Origin: Pirellulaceae bacterium
GTDB taxonomy: Bacteria > Planctomycetota > Planctomycetia > Pirellulales > Pirellulaceae
Assembly (NCBI GenBank): GCA_028280445.1
Contig: JANQLU010000005.1
Location: forward strand, 78,061 to 142,060
Direction: 5' to 3'
Length of the DNA stretch: 64,000 nucleotides
Below the pieces are notes generated by a model. That model made no database searches. It was not told where the DNA came from and saw only the letters and a list, made by a program, of their open reading frames with translations. A program made the translations under genes and the position numbers. This document shows positions 48,946-58,265 of the stretch, piece by piece. Every line of letters starts with the position of its first letter. Positions within the stretch are counted from its first letter, which is position 1.

Positions 48946-51900
48946 ATGAGTGAGCGGAAACTGCAGATCACTCAAGTGAGTAATGGTGCGGGGCAGTATA
49001 GCGCTAAGTTGGTTCTTGAAGGCGAAGGGCTTGCGCAACAAACGGCAACTTCGACGTTCGAATTCAAACTCGAACCACAACATCGTGAAGACGTTCGCTG
49101 GTATCTGGAAGACTATCTGCAATACCCTCAAGACCCCGCGCCGACAATCGCCGCGCGAATCGAAGGCGATCTGAAAAATATCGGTGTCGATCTTTTCAAG
49201 AAAGTTTTTCAACCTAACGACGACACGCGCGATCTATGGGCGACGTTACGGCAAAAGTTGGACGACACGCGAGTCGAAGTGAACACGTCGGTGACCGAAG
49301 CCAATTCGATTCCGTGGGAATTGATTCGCGATCCGAAAACCGACGCCGCTTTAGCGTTGCGAGCTGAATCTTTCGTTCGCTCGCATTCGCAAGCTGCTCA
49401 GCAACCTGAACTTCCGCAAACCGAATCTGGTGCAATCCGTATTCTGCTGGTTATCTGCCGACCCAGCGGTGATGACGACGTACCGTTTCGTTCGGTCGCC
49501 ACGCAGTTAATCAAAGGGTTGGGCGATCAGGCAGAAGATTCGTTTCAACTCGATGTGTTACGACCGGCAACATTTGAGCGGTTGGCACGTGTGTTGCGCG
49601 ACGCAAAATCAAAGGGTAAACCGTATCACGTCGTCCATTTCGACGGTCATGGAATGTATTCCGAAGTGCCCGATACGGACGCGGCAATCAATTGGTTGCA
49701 AAGGCTGATTCCCGTCGTACTATCCGGGCCTCGTACGGGTCGGCATGGATATTTGTTGTTCGAAAAACCCGACCACGATTCGAATATGGAATTGGTCGAT
49801 GGTCCGACGTTAGGCAAATTGTTGGTCGCTGCTGATGTTGCGTTGTTGGTGCTCAACGCCTGCCGCAGTGCTCATGCCGAAGCGCCCTCCGAACCGGAAA
49901 AATCGGGTGGCGGTAGTGATGTTCACGAGCAAGTTCGCGCATTCGGCTCGTTGGCCCAGGAAGTGATGGACGCTGGCGTGGCGGGCGTTGTGGCAATGCG
50001 CTACAACGTATATGTGGTAACGGCGGCCCAGTTCGTCGCCGACATGTACCAAACACTTGTTCAAGGCCGTTCGCTGGGCGAGTCCGTGTCGATGGGCCGC
50101 AAACAATTGGCCGCTCAGCCAAATCGAACGATCAGCTTCGATCCTCGTCCTTTACAAGATTGGCCTGTGCCGATTGTCTACGAAGCAGCTCCGATTGAAT
50201 TGTTTCCCAAACGCGCCGATGACAGACCACAGATCACGATCCGCGGTGGTCGTTCGGCCATCGAACGAGGTGCGCTGGATAACAAATTACCGCGTCCGCC
50301 CGACATCGGGTTCTTTGGCCGAGACGAAACGTTGCTGGCGCTCGATCGGGCTTTTGACGAAATGCCAATCGTGTTGTTGCATGCCTACGCCGGCAGCGGC
50401 AAAACGAGTACGGCCGCTGAGTTCGCACGATGGTATTCATTGACCGGCGGTGTTTTAGGTCCCGTGTTGTTCACGTCATTTGAGACTTACACACCTCTGC
50501 CGCGCGTGTTCGACAAAATCGGCGAAGTCTTTGACCCGATTTTGGAACAACAAAAAATTCATTGGTTGACGCTCGATAATGACACCCGCCGCGACATCGC
50601 GTTGCAAATTTTGAAACAATATCCGGTTCTCTGGATCTGGGACAACGTCGAGCCGATCGCAGGACTTGCCGACGCTGATAATGCTTACACGCCAGATGAG
50701 CGTCAGGCGTTGGTCGATTTCCTCCGCGACGCGAAACAAACGCAAGCCAAAATTCTGCTTACCAGTCGCCGCGACGAACGAGAGTGGTTGGGCGATCTGC
50801 CTTGCCGAATTGCTGTTCCACGAATGCCGATGCAAGAGCGAGTGCAGTTGGCTCGGGCATTGGCCGAACATCACCAACGGCGGCTCACGGACGTGGACGA
50901 CTGGCGTCCGCTGTTGCGATTTACTCAAGGCAACCCGTTAACAATCACTGTCCTGGTTGGCCAGGCGCTGCGAGACGGATTGCACACCCGCGATCAGATT
51001 GAGATGTTTGTCGATCGCTTGCGAACCGGCGAAGCTGCTTTTGACGACGAAGCTGAGCAGGGGCGTACGCGCTCGTTAGGTGCCTCGTTGCAGTATGGTT
51101 TTGAGCATGCATTTACCGAGGACGAACGGCGCATCTTGGCCCTGTTGGCGATGTTCCAGGGGTTTGTTGACGTCGATGTTCTGAGGGCGATGGGTGAGCC
51201 AAAAGTTGAGTGGAATTTGCCGGAATTGAAAGGGGCGACGCGTGAGTCACTGATCGCCTTGTTGGATCGCGCCGCGGAAGTTGGTTTGTTAACTTCACAC
51301 GGTGCCGGTTATTACGTCATCCACCCAGCACTGCCGTGGTTCTTCTATGACCTGCTGAACAAATACCGCCGTCACGACGGTAACTCATCACAAAACTCAA
51401 ATAACAACCTTCATCCGTTTCGAGCTTTCGTCGAAGCAATGGGCGCATTGGGAAATCACTACCATCGTGAATTCAACGAAGGCAACCAAAAAGTTATCGA
51501 TGGCTTGTCAGCCGAGGAAGCCAATCTGCTGCACGCTCGCCATTTGGCACAGAAGCATGACTGGTGGTTTTGTGTCACCAGCGCGATGCAAGGCTTACAG
51601 GCGCTTTACAGCCACACCGGACGTCGAGCGGAATGGCGACGGCTCGTCGAAGAGATCATTCCACAATTTGTCGATTTGCCGGGAGATGGCCCAGTCGAAG
51701 GTCTCGAAGACGATTGGAGTCTCGTCACCCAATACCGCGTACGACTGGCCCGCGACGCCCGACAATGGGATGAGGCCGAACGAATTCAAACGGCTCATGT
51801 CGAGTGGACAAGAAAACGCGCGGAGAACACAGCCGGCGTCAAATTTTCGGCAACGGCCAATCCTGAAGATTATTCCTCATTGAAAGAACTGAAAGGCGTA

Positions 51901-52635
51901 CCGCGGAATACCGTGCGCTGGTTGGCGGTGTCTCTGCACGAATTGGGGGATATCCAACGCGAGCGTTTGCAGCCAGATTGCGTTGCCAGTTACAAGGAAT
52001 CGTTGGTCGTGGTCGAAGCGATCAACGATCGAGTCGGCGCCGCAAAATGCACATTCAATTTGGGGACAGCTTACAAAAATCTGAAGAACATTCGCGATTT
52101 CGCCCAAGCCGAACATTGGTATCAGCGGAGTTTGGACTTGCGCGACGAACAAGATCTGCATGGACGCGCCCGATGCCTGGGGCAAATTGGCGGTGTCGCT
52201 TTCGCACGTTTTAAAGAAGGTCTTCGGCAGAAATTGCCAGAAGCGGAATTGCTGGAACATCTCAACGCTGCATTACAGTCCTATCACGATGTGCTCAATC
52301 TCATGCCGGCGGACGCAGTGAACGATCTGGCTGTCGTGCATAGCCAGATGGGTTTGATCTATGGCGCTGCCGGTCGATTCGATCAAGGCGTAGACCATTT
52401 CCGTCGAGCCATTGTCTACAACGAACGCACCGGCAATATATTCGACGCCAGCCGAAATCGCATGGACGTCGCGATTCAGCTTGCGCAGTCCAACCGCTTG
52501 CTCGACGCTCGCGAATACGCCCGCGCCGCGCATCGCGGTTTTGAAACCTATGGCGAATCAGCAGCAGAAGTGGTCGCTCGAACGCAACAGTTGATCGTTG
52601 ACATTGAACAAGCTATCGAAGAGCAACAGTTATGA
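48946..52635 (+). CDS. CHAT protease fused to a STAND NTPase and TPR repeats
   Basis: 1229 residues from the ATG at 48946; homologous-looking residues (VLEFKVQGAKGKLG) continue upstream to a TTG at 48907, so the true start may be there. A helical N-terminus (REDVRWYLEDYLQYP) precedes a CHAT caspase-like domain with His235 (HFDGHGMY) and Cys306 (LVLNACRSAH). The STAND ATPase has GFFGRDE, P-loop AYAGSGKTS (about 480-488) and Walker B VLWIWDN. A winged-helix-like region and TPR units (from about 970; e.g. AEHWYQRSLDLRDEQDLHGR) complete a sensor-switch-protease design seen in bacterial cell-death systems. It overlaps the next gene by 4 bases. Confidence 0.87.
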   Translation: MSERKLQITQVSNGAGQYSAKLVLEGEGLAQQTATSTFEFKLEPQHREDVRWYLEDYLQYPQDPAPTIAARIEGDLKNIGVDLFKKVFQPNDDTRDLWATLRQKLDDTRVEVNTSVTEANSIPWELIRDPKTDAALALRAESFVRSHSQAAQQPELPQTESGAIRILLVICRPSGDDDVPFRSVATQLIKGLGDQAEDSFQLDVLRPATFERLARVLRDAKSKGKPYHVVHFDGHGMYSEVPDTDAAINWLQRLIPVVLSGPRTGRHGYLLFEKPDHDSNMELVDGPTLGKLLVAADVALLVLNACRSAHAEAPSEPEKSGGGSDVHEQVRAFGSLAQEVMDAGVAGVVAMRYNVYVVTAAQFVADMYQTLVQGRSLGESVSMGRKQLAAQPNRTISFDPRPLQDWPVPIVYEAAPIELFPKRADDRPQITIRGGRSAIERGALDNKLPRPPDIGFFGRDETLLALDRAFDEMPIVLLHAYAGSGKTSTAAEFARWYSLTGGVLGPVLFTSFETYTPLPRVFDKIGEVFDPILEQQKIHWLTLDNDTRRDIALQILKQYPVLWIWDNVEPIAGLADADNAYTPDERQALVDFLRDAKQTQAKILLTSRRDEREWLGDLPCRIAVPRMPMQERVQLARALAEHHQRRLTDVDDWRPLLRFTQGNPLTITVLVGQALRDGLHTRDQIEMFVDRLRTGEAAFDDEAEQGRTRSLGASLQYGFEHAFTEDERRILALLAMFQGFVDVDVLRAMGEPKVEWNLPELKGATRESLIALLDRAAEVGLLTSHGAGYYVIHPALPWFFYDLLNKYRRHDGNSSQNSNNNLHPFRAFVEAMGALGNHYHREFNEGNQKVIDGLSAEEANLLHARHLAQKHDWWFCVTSAMQGLQALYSHTGRRAEWRRLVEEIIPQFVDLPGDGPVEGLEDDWSLVTQYRVRLARDARQWDEAERIQTAHVEWTRKRAENTAGVKFSATANPEDYSSLKELKGVPRNTVRWLAVSLHELGDIQRERLQPDCVASYKESLVVVEAINDRVGAAKCTFNLGTAYKNLKNIRDFAQAEHWYQRSLDLRDEQDLHGRARCLGQIGGVAFARFKEGLRQKLPEAELLEHLNAALQSYHDVLNLMPADAVNDLAVVHSQMGLIYGAAGRFDQGVDHFRRAIVYNERTGNIFDASRNRMDVAIQLAQSNRLLDAREYARAAHRGFETYGESAAEVVARTQQLIVDIEQAIEEQQL

Positions 52636-53018
52636 AACGCGAAGAATTTGAAAGTATTGTACTGGCCGATCCACATCTTGCTGAACCGATCCGGGAATCA
52701 GCACAATCCGTTCGGGCCAAGCAGTTTAGCGTGTTGACCGAAGCCGCCGTCATCGCCCTGATGTTTCCAATCGCGCGGTTTCTTCTCACGCACGTTGGTT
52801 TGCCTTGGCTTTCAGAATTAGGTCGTTACAGCGAATTGCAGCGGCGACGTGTTCACGAGTGGATCGACAGCAAATATCGTGACGAAGGCTTTGATCCCGA
52901 AGAGGCCGAATCTGCCAGCGACGCCCTGATCGAACGACTTGAAGCCACCACCGACACTTCCGCCCGCTCGGCTTGGGAACGCCTGGTTCAACTTTTTACT
53001 GCTGCCAAGGGTGCGTAA
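52632..53018 (+). CDS. Small membrane protein coupled to the CHAT-STAND gene
   Basis: 128 residues; ATGA overlap with the CHAT gene implies coupled translation. One strong hydrophobic segment (SVLTEAAVIALMFPIARFLL, about 33-60) lies between a short acidic N-terminus and an acidic, helical C-terminal part (GFDPEEAESASDALIERLEA). It could be the target or effector of the protease, for example a pore former or membrane anchor released by cleavage. No family recognised; the role is inferred from gene order. Confidence 0.75.
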   Translation: MKREEFESIVLADPHLAEPIRESAQSVRAKQFSVLTEAAVIALMFPIARFLLTHVGLPWLSELGRYSELQRRRVHEWIDSKYRDEGFDPEEAESASDALIERLEATTDTSARSAWERLVQLFTAAKGA

Positions 53019-53249
53019 GAGCCGGATTTCAATTTAGCGCAAAATTGATTGGTGTAAACCGATTGGGACACTCGGTCGCGTTGCAAATTTTTCGATGAAT
53101 CTCAACGTCGGCATGGCGAATTGAAAACCGAAAGTAATCCTGAGTTGCAAAAAAATTTCCTTTCAATTTTCGAATTACCCGGCAGCAAATCAGACAACAA
53201 ATTGATAGAATGACGCTCCCTACTTTTTATCACTTTTCTGGAGTTTCTC

Positions 53250-53663
53250 ATGAAGCAATTCAAATCTACAAAACTGGCCTTTGGTTTCGCATTCCTGGCG
53301 ATGCTGTTTGTTTTGTCCGTCAGTGCCCCTTCGCTTTCGGCGCAAACCAAGTCTTCGAAAAAATCGTCGACAAAAAAAACGAAGGCCAAAAAGTCATCGG
53401 CGAAAAAAACGACAACCAAAAAATCTGAAATTTCGGGACGCTTGCCCTATCACTATGGCAAACTGAAATTGAGCGATGAACAACGCGAAAAGATTTACAA
53501 GATTCAAGCAAGATACGCTGACAAACTTGAGAAGTTGCAAAAGGAAATGCTTGCACTCAAGAAAAAAATTGATAGTGAAACCCAAAAAGTCTTAACGACG
53601 ACTCAGCGGAGGAATCTTTCCAAATTCAAATCCGATGCGGCGAAAGCCAAATCGAAGAAATAA
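53250..53663 (+). CDS. Secreted Lys-rich Spy/CpxP-like protein
   Basis: 137 residues. Signal peptide ending near SLSAQT, then a Lys/Ser/Thr-rich linker (repeated AKKSSAKKTTT-like), then a helical hairpin LSDEQREKIYKIQARYADKL ... VLTTTQRRNLSKF similar to the LTxxQ region of Spy/CpxP periplasmic chaperones. CTGGAG precedes the ATG. Followed by a strong terminator. Confidence 0.7.
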   Translation: MKQFKSTKLAFGFAFLAMLFVLSVSAPSLSAQTKSSKKSSTKKTKAKKSSAKKTTTKKSEISGRLPYHYGKLKLSDEQREKIYKIQARYADKLEKLQKEMLALKKKIDSETQKVLTTTQRRNLSKFKSDAAKAKSKK

Positions 53664-53690
53664 ATTTCACAAATAAAATAGAAACGAAAC

Positions 53691-53722
53691 AAGGCCGCTT
53701 ACATCGCGGCCTTTCTTTTTTG
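53691..53722 (+). terminator. Rho-independent terminator
   Basis: AAGGCCGC / GCGGCCTT, perfect 8-bp stem with a 7-base loop and a T-rich tail. Confidence 0.9.
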
Positions 53723-53747
53723 TTTTATTTGTCATTGATTTGACAAA

Positions 53748-55001
53748 TCATCGCCGTCGGCGTTTTCTTTTTCCGCCCTTTCGATCGTCGCCCGATCGGC
53801 CGTCATTTCGCAACACATAAGTTTCCGATCGTTTGCCGCTGGAACCGTTGTCATACGTAAATCGATACGTTTTAAAATCGGTCGTGATGTAACTGATCGA
53901 TCTTTTCTCACGTCCGTATTTGTATTGAACCGAAACTTTTTTGCCGTCTTTGCTGCGGGAGAAACCGGTAATCGTCGCACCGCGTAGCGGTCTTTCGGCC
54001 GGGCGAATCGGTTGACTGCGTGGTTGAGGATCTACCTGTCCACCCCGGACACTGACCTGTCCATAAAAGCCACCATTGAGATAGGGGTATTTTTTTGTGG
54101 CGTGGTAGTGGTAGTTTCCGTTTTCATCTTGGTGCCCGTTGAGCCAATCAAGTTTTGACTTTCGAGCCTCTTCTTTGCTTTGAAATCCTAAAATCGGATA
54201 CCCGTCGAGCGCATAGGCAATCGGTTTGCCGCGACCAACAATTTTTTCCAAATGGACCGGCGGCAAGTGATAGTGATAGTCGTCCGCTCGACCACAATGC
54301 CCGCCAAATTTGTCGAGTTCGCCTGCCAGAAAGGTATCCGTGCGGCCATCGTTTTTAATCGGGTTGAAAATGGGCACGCCGTTGACACCCAATGCAATGG
54401 CACCACGAAAGAAATTTGATTTTGCCGACAACGGCTTTTTTGCTGGCACTGGATTCAACGGAATTCTCCAGGCGTTTCTACCGGTGTAATTCTGAGGTAT
54501 TGGAATTTGCTGTTGCCAGGCTCTGATCCCGACCATCATGTCGTGATCCGGCATTCCATTGGATTGGACATAGAAGAATTCTTTATCCCATCTGTACTTA
54601 ATTTTTTTGGCAAATGGCTCAAAATGTTTGGCGATCGCTGGATCGTCGATCGACCGTCTTGCGGAACTGTCAGTCGAAGTTTTTGTTGAAATCTGTTGCG
54701 AATTGACTAATAGCGGAACGACATTTTGATTGATTCGAGCAATTTCCGCCTGTCGTTGTTTCACCCATTTTTGATCGGCCTCCGAAAGACGGTTCATGTT
54801 GATCTTGAGGAGGTATCCGTCGTTCATCCGAATACTGACTTGTTGGCCGGTTGCCGATACAAATGTTCCATCAAACCGAGTTTTGCCAGAAGCCAGTGAC
54901 CAGTAGCGAACGGCGCTGGTGTGATGATCACCATCATGGGCGAGGCTGACGGCTGACAAAAACAGCAGCACAAGTGTTGTAACAAATGTTTTTTGATTCA
55001 T
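53748..55001 (-). CDS. Exported SHD1-YHYH domain protein
   Basis: 417 residues with a signal peptide (FVTTLVLLFLSAVSLA). Residues about 33-85 are an SHD1 domain (YWSLASGKTRFDGTFVSATG ... VKQRQAEI). The YHYH domain follows with GGHCGRADDYHYHLPP and NGNYHYHATKKYPYLNGG, probably metal binding. The C-terminus is strongly basic. YHYH proteins occur widely in planctomycetes and marine bacteria; the function is not established. It stands alone. Confidence 0.8.
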   Translation of the reverse strand: MNQKTFVTTLVLLFLSAVSLAHDGDHHTSAVRYWSLASGKTRFDGTFVSATGQQVSIRMNDGYLLKINMNRLSEADQKWVKQRQAEIARINQNVVPLLVNSQQISTKTSTDSSARRSIDDPAIAKHFEPFAKKIKYRWDKEFFYVQSNGMPDHDMMVGIRAWQQQIPIPQNYTGRNAWRIPLNPVPAKKPLSAKSNFFRGAIALGVNGVPIFNPIKNDGRTDTFLAGELDKFGGHCGRADDYHYHLPPVHLEKIVGRGKPIAYALDGYPILGFQSKEEARKSKLDWLNGHQDENGNYHYHATKKYPYLNGGFYGQVSVRGGQVDPQPRSQPIRPAERPLRGATITGFSRSKDGKKVSVQYKYGREKRSISYITTDFKTYRFTYDNGSSGKRSETYVLRNDGRSGDDRKGGKRKRRRR

Positions 55002-55058
55002 GAGAGATGTCGCAGTAATTTTTTTGGTGAAGGTGCTTCAGGAAATTGGTGAAGACAA

Positions 55059-55145
55059 TCGCAACCCGAAGCGTGAGCGAGGGACCTACGATTAAACCGC
55101 GCATACATGTCGTTTCTGGTCCCTCGCTCACGCTTCGGGTTACGA
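55059..55145. repeat. Repeat family B palindrome
   Basis: Complete copy, left arm TCGCAACCCGAAGCGTGAGC, right arm its complement with one change, loop about 33 bases; located just upstream of the YHYH gene start on its leader side. Confidence 0.9.
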
Positions 55146-55307
55146 TTGGGCGTGGTGAAATACCTCTCACGCTTCGCGCTGTCGATTGACTGAAACACCA
55201 ATTTGTTCGAATCATCGACAAAGTACTCAAACGGCCCAGCGACAACTCAGGAACAGTTTTTTCTGAGAATTCGACAGAAAAATGTAAACCATCAAAGAAA
55301 AGTGTGT

Positions 55308-56486
55308 TTATCTTTCGGACTTTTTTTGATTAAACAGAATCCAGGTTCCCGCTTTGCCGGCGACAGCAATATCAGTTCGTCCGTCACCGTTGAGGTCGCC
55401 CGTGCGGATTTGCAAACCTGTACCAATGTGGCCTTCGTCAATGACAAACCTGCGAAATTTCTTTTTTGCCTTTTCCCATTTGTAATAGTACAAACATGGC
55501 AATTCTGAACCGCCGGGATCTTTACCGTTGTGTGCACGAACACGTTTGCCCGTAATTAGTTCTTCGGTCCCATCACCATCCAAATCAGCCAGGTGAATCG
55601 CATGAGTTTGGGAATAGCGATCATCGATTTTGTATGCCTTGAATTTCAGCTGAACGACTCCTTTGACAAAATTTGCGCCGTCGCGCCGCCACCAGAACAA
55701 TCCATAGTCGTGACCTCGCCCCCAAATCAAATCGTTTTTTCCATCTCCATCGAGATCGCGAACGAGAATCGGGCAACTGGCTGAACCTAAATTCCAGTCG
55801 GGATGGAATTTCCAAGGTTTTTTGAAAATGTCTTTGCGGGGCCGTTCGTACCAACCGGTTGCCGTCAAAATATCTTCACGTCCGTCGTTGTTGATATCAC
55901 CAAATCCCATTCCGTGTCCCTGTCCATGTTTGCCCACGACAATTTTTTTCAACACTGGTTTGTTATTTTCCTTGGCAAATTTCCAGACATTGATCGGGTT
56001 GCGACCGTTCCAGCTGTTGGTGATCCATTCCGGTTTCCCATCGCCATCGAGATCGCGCAAGAAACTGATTTCGTTTTGACTTTGCTTGGTATCCACCAGC
56101 AGATGTTTTTTCCAATGTTGGCCGCGATCCAATCCCTGCTTGCCAGGATTTTTAAACCAATGAACGGTTGTCGGCACAAACGATCCCGCCACCACGTCAA
56201 CATGGCCATCGCCATCGACGTCGTAAGCGAAATCGCCGTTTGATTGAACGTAGCCATTCCAATCGGCGATGCTGCGCAGCGGTCGTGGAGTAAATTCCGG
56301 AGCCGCATACCAATTTCGACCGGCGATCACATCCAGTTTTTTGTCACCGTTGACATCTGCTAAATCGATTCCCTCATTGGCATCAACCGCCAATTGTTTG
56401 GGAACAAACCGGATCGGAGAAACCTGACCGCAGCAACAATTGATCCAACAAGCGATCATCACGAGGGTCAACATTAATTTGTTCAT
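55308..56486 (-). CDS. FG-GAP/VCBS repeat protein, exported
   Basis: 392 residues with a signal peptide (LMLTLVMIACWINCCCG, which could also be a lipobox). At least seven calcium-type loops are visible: DVNGDKKLDV, DVDGDGHVDV, DLDGDGKPEW, DINNDGREDI, DLDGDGKNDL, DLDGDGTEEL and DLNGDGRTDI, forming an integrin-like beta-propeller. Such proteins are abundant at planctomycete surfaces; ligand unknown. Confidence 0.85.
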   Translation of the reverse strand: MNKLMLTLVMIACWINCCCGQVSPIRFVPKQLAVDANEGIDLADVNGDKKLDVIAGRNWYAAPEFTPRPLRSIADWNGYVQSNGDFAYDVDGDGHVDVVAGSFVPTTVHWFKNPGKQGLDRGQHWKKHLLVDTKQSQNEISFLRDLDGDGKPEWITNSWNGRNPINVWKFAKENNKPVLKKIVVGKHGQGHGMGFGDINNDGREDILTATGWYERPRKDIFKKPWKFHPDWNLGSASCPILVRDLDGDGKNDLIWGRGHDYGLFWWRRDGANFVKGVVQLKFKAYKIDDRYSQTHAIHLADLDGDGTEELITGKRVRAHNGKDPGGSELPCLYYYKWEKAKKKFRRFVIDEGHIGTGLQIRTGDLNGDGRTDIAVAGKAGTWILFNQKKSER

Positions 56487-56590
56487 CGCAGGCTCACTAC
56501 AAATTCAGTGGATGGAATCACGAACTTTTCCGAACACCAGGTGTCTAAGTCACTGGAAGCCGAATTTATATTTTAACTTGCAGGATTATC

Positions 56591-57184
56591 GTGGTTACCA
56601 ACGTTTTACAACAGCCAACATTGGTTTTGAATCGTAACTGGCAGGCGATCAATATTACGTCTGTGGCACGTTCATTGTCGATGGTTTTCGGCGATACAGC
56701 CCGAATTGTTGACCCGCAAACGTACCAGTTGTTCGACTGGAACGATTGGGCGGCAATCGTACCCGCTACGGATCAGCCGTCTGTTCGATCGGTAACTCAG
56801 CGATTTTGCGTTCCCGAAGTCATTGTCTTGAACGACTATGACCGTTTGCCGTCGGCTGCCGTGACGTTTTCACGACGCAATATTTTCAAGCGTGACCGTT
56901 TCACTTGCCAATATTGTGGCGCTCAACCCAAGGCGGATGAACTCACGATTGACCACGTTGTGCCGCGAGCCCAAGGTGGACAGTCGACTTGGGAAAACTG
57001 TGTATTGGCATGCGTGACATGCAATCACACCAAGGCGGACCGAACTCCAGAACAGGCGCACATGCGATTGCGCAAGGAACCTGTGCGACCAAGCTGGAAT
57101 CCTGCCTACTCGCGCCACACCATCCGCATGGATAGTTGGCAGAAATTTTTGAGCGACGCGTACTGGAACGTGGAACTCAAATAA
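56591..57184 (+). CDS. HNH endonuclease-family protein
   Basis: 197 residues from a GTG at 56591 (CAGGATTATC upstream). The N-terminal part (VLNRNWQAINITSVARSLSM) is typical of free-standing planctomycete/cyanobacterial HNH proteins. The HNH core has FTCQYCGAQPKADELTIDHV, VPRAQGGQSTWENCVLAC and VTCNHTKADRTPEQA, with both zinc CxxC pairs and the DH/N/H catalytic residues. No restriction partner is adjacent, so housekeeping DNA repair or processing is possible. tRNA-Trp follows 50 bases after the stop. Confidence 0.85.
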   Translation: MVTNVLQQPTLVLNRNWQAINITSVARSLSMVFGDTARIVDPQTYQLFDWNDWAAIVPATDQPSVRSVTQRFCVPEVIVLNDYDRLPSAAVTFSRRNIFKRDRFTCQYCGAQPKADELTIDHVVPRAQGGQSTWENCVLACVTCNHTKADRTPEQAHMRLRKEPVRPSWNPAYSRHTIRMDSWQKFLSDAYWNVELK

Positions 57185-57234
57185 CCACCACGGAAACGTG
57201 AGAACTCCTCGTCCTTCTCACGTTCCGTTTTTAC

Positions 57235-57304
57235 AGCGGTGTGCTCCTGGGAGAGCAAGCGGCCTCCAAAACCGCCACACAGGGTTCGAATCCTTGCACC
57301 GTTG
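57235..57304 (+). tRNA. tRNA-Trp(CCA)
   Basis: Acceptor AGCGGTG / CACCGTT, anticodon loop CTCCAAA with four paired bases beneath a C-A mismatch, T arm CAGGGTTCGAATCCTTG, discriminator G. The D arm is short (GCTC CTGGGA GAGC). Confidence 0.82.
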
Positions 57305-57390
57305 CTCTGGCATCTGGCATCTCTGCTACAATGATCCAACTCGCGCAATAACATCGCAAGCGCGACGTGCGAGAAGTAATTGTTTGCGAC

Positions 57391-57582
57391 TGATACAAGC
57401 ACGAAGCGCTAGGCAGCGTTGATTAAATCGGAAAGCTGTGAATTTGATCTGAGCGGCAAGACGCTAGCCGCCGGTATTTGAGGGTTCACCGGCGGCTAGC
57501 GCCTTGCCGCTCACAATTAATCAACACTACCTGGTGAGTGGTTCGACCGCGCAAAACTACCCGGCAGCGCATCGTGCTTGTA
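57391..57582. repeat. Nested repeat: family D element inside family E
   Basis: The outer arms are family E (TACAAGCACGAAGCGCT at the left, AGCGCATCGTGCTTGTA at the right). Inside lies a second element, 57412-57531, with its own imperfect ends GGCAGCGTTGATTAA / TTAATCAACACTACC, enclosing a perfect family D palindrome at 57451-57514. Confidence 0.8.
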
Positions 57583-57656
57583 AAACTCGACGTAGTTCAT
57601 GAAATTTCCGCCCACGCGTCGCGTTTACGATTGAAACACACTCACGGGTCGGCTCG

Positions 57657-58259
57657 ATGCAGGAATCTGATATCGATAAAACTGAATCGTTGCTATCTCG
57701 TTTACAGAGCGGCGATCTTGATGCGCGCGAAGAACTGATTCAATTGTGTCACGATCGACTCAAACGTCTTGCTCGAAAGATGCTGAAAAATTTTCCGTCC
57801 GTTCGTCGTTGGGAAGAAACGGATGATGTTTTTCAGCGTGCAACACTTCGGCTTTGGGAAAGTTTGAAACAAGTTGCTCCGGAGAACGCCAAGCATTTCT
57901 TTAATTTGGCAGCCTTGCAAATTCGCCGAGAGTTAATCGAACTTTCCCGATCATTACAAGGCCCAAAAGGCATTGGGCAAAACCAGGATTCCATCTCCGA
58001 AACACCTTCAGAAAACGAATTCTCGCCAAGCAGTGAAACCCATGAAGCGTCGAGCCTGGCAACTTGGACAGATTTTCACGAAACGATCGACAAACTGGAT
58101 GCCGAACATCGAAGTGTTTTTGAATTAATCTGGTACCAAGGGCTCGACCAAAATACAGTTGCCCGTTTACTTGGAATTTCGCAAAAATCGGTCAGTCGAC
58201 GCTGGCAAAAATCCAGACGCCAGGTGTTTCAACTCTTGGGACACCAATTGCCTGAATGA
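57657..58259 (+). CDS. ECF-type RNA polymerase sigma factor
   Basis: 200 residues. Region 2: AREELIQLCHDRLKRLARKM ... WEETDDVFQRATLRLWESL and FFNLAALQIRRELIELSR. Region 4: FELIWYQGLDQNTVARLLGI and SQKSVSRRWQKSRR, a helix-turn-helix. This form matches the planctomycete ECF group linked to Ser/Thr kinases. A large kinase gene ends 6 bases after its stop on the other strand. Confidence 0.87.
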   Translation: MQESDIDKTESLLSRLQSGDLDAREELIQLCHDRLKRLARKMLKNFPSVRRWEETDDVFQRATLRLWESLKQVAPENAKHFFNLAALQIRRELIELSRSLQGPKGIGQNQDSISETPSENEFSPSSETHEASSLATWTDFHETIDKLDAEHRSVFELIWYQGLDQNTVARLLGISQKSVSRRWQKSRRQVFQLLGHQLPE

Positions 58260-58265
58260 CCATTG

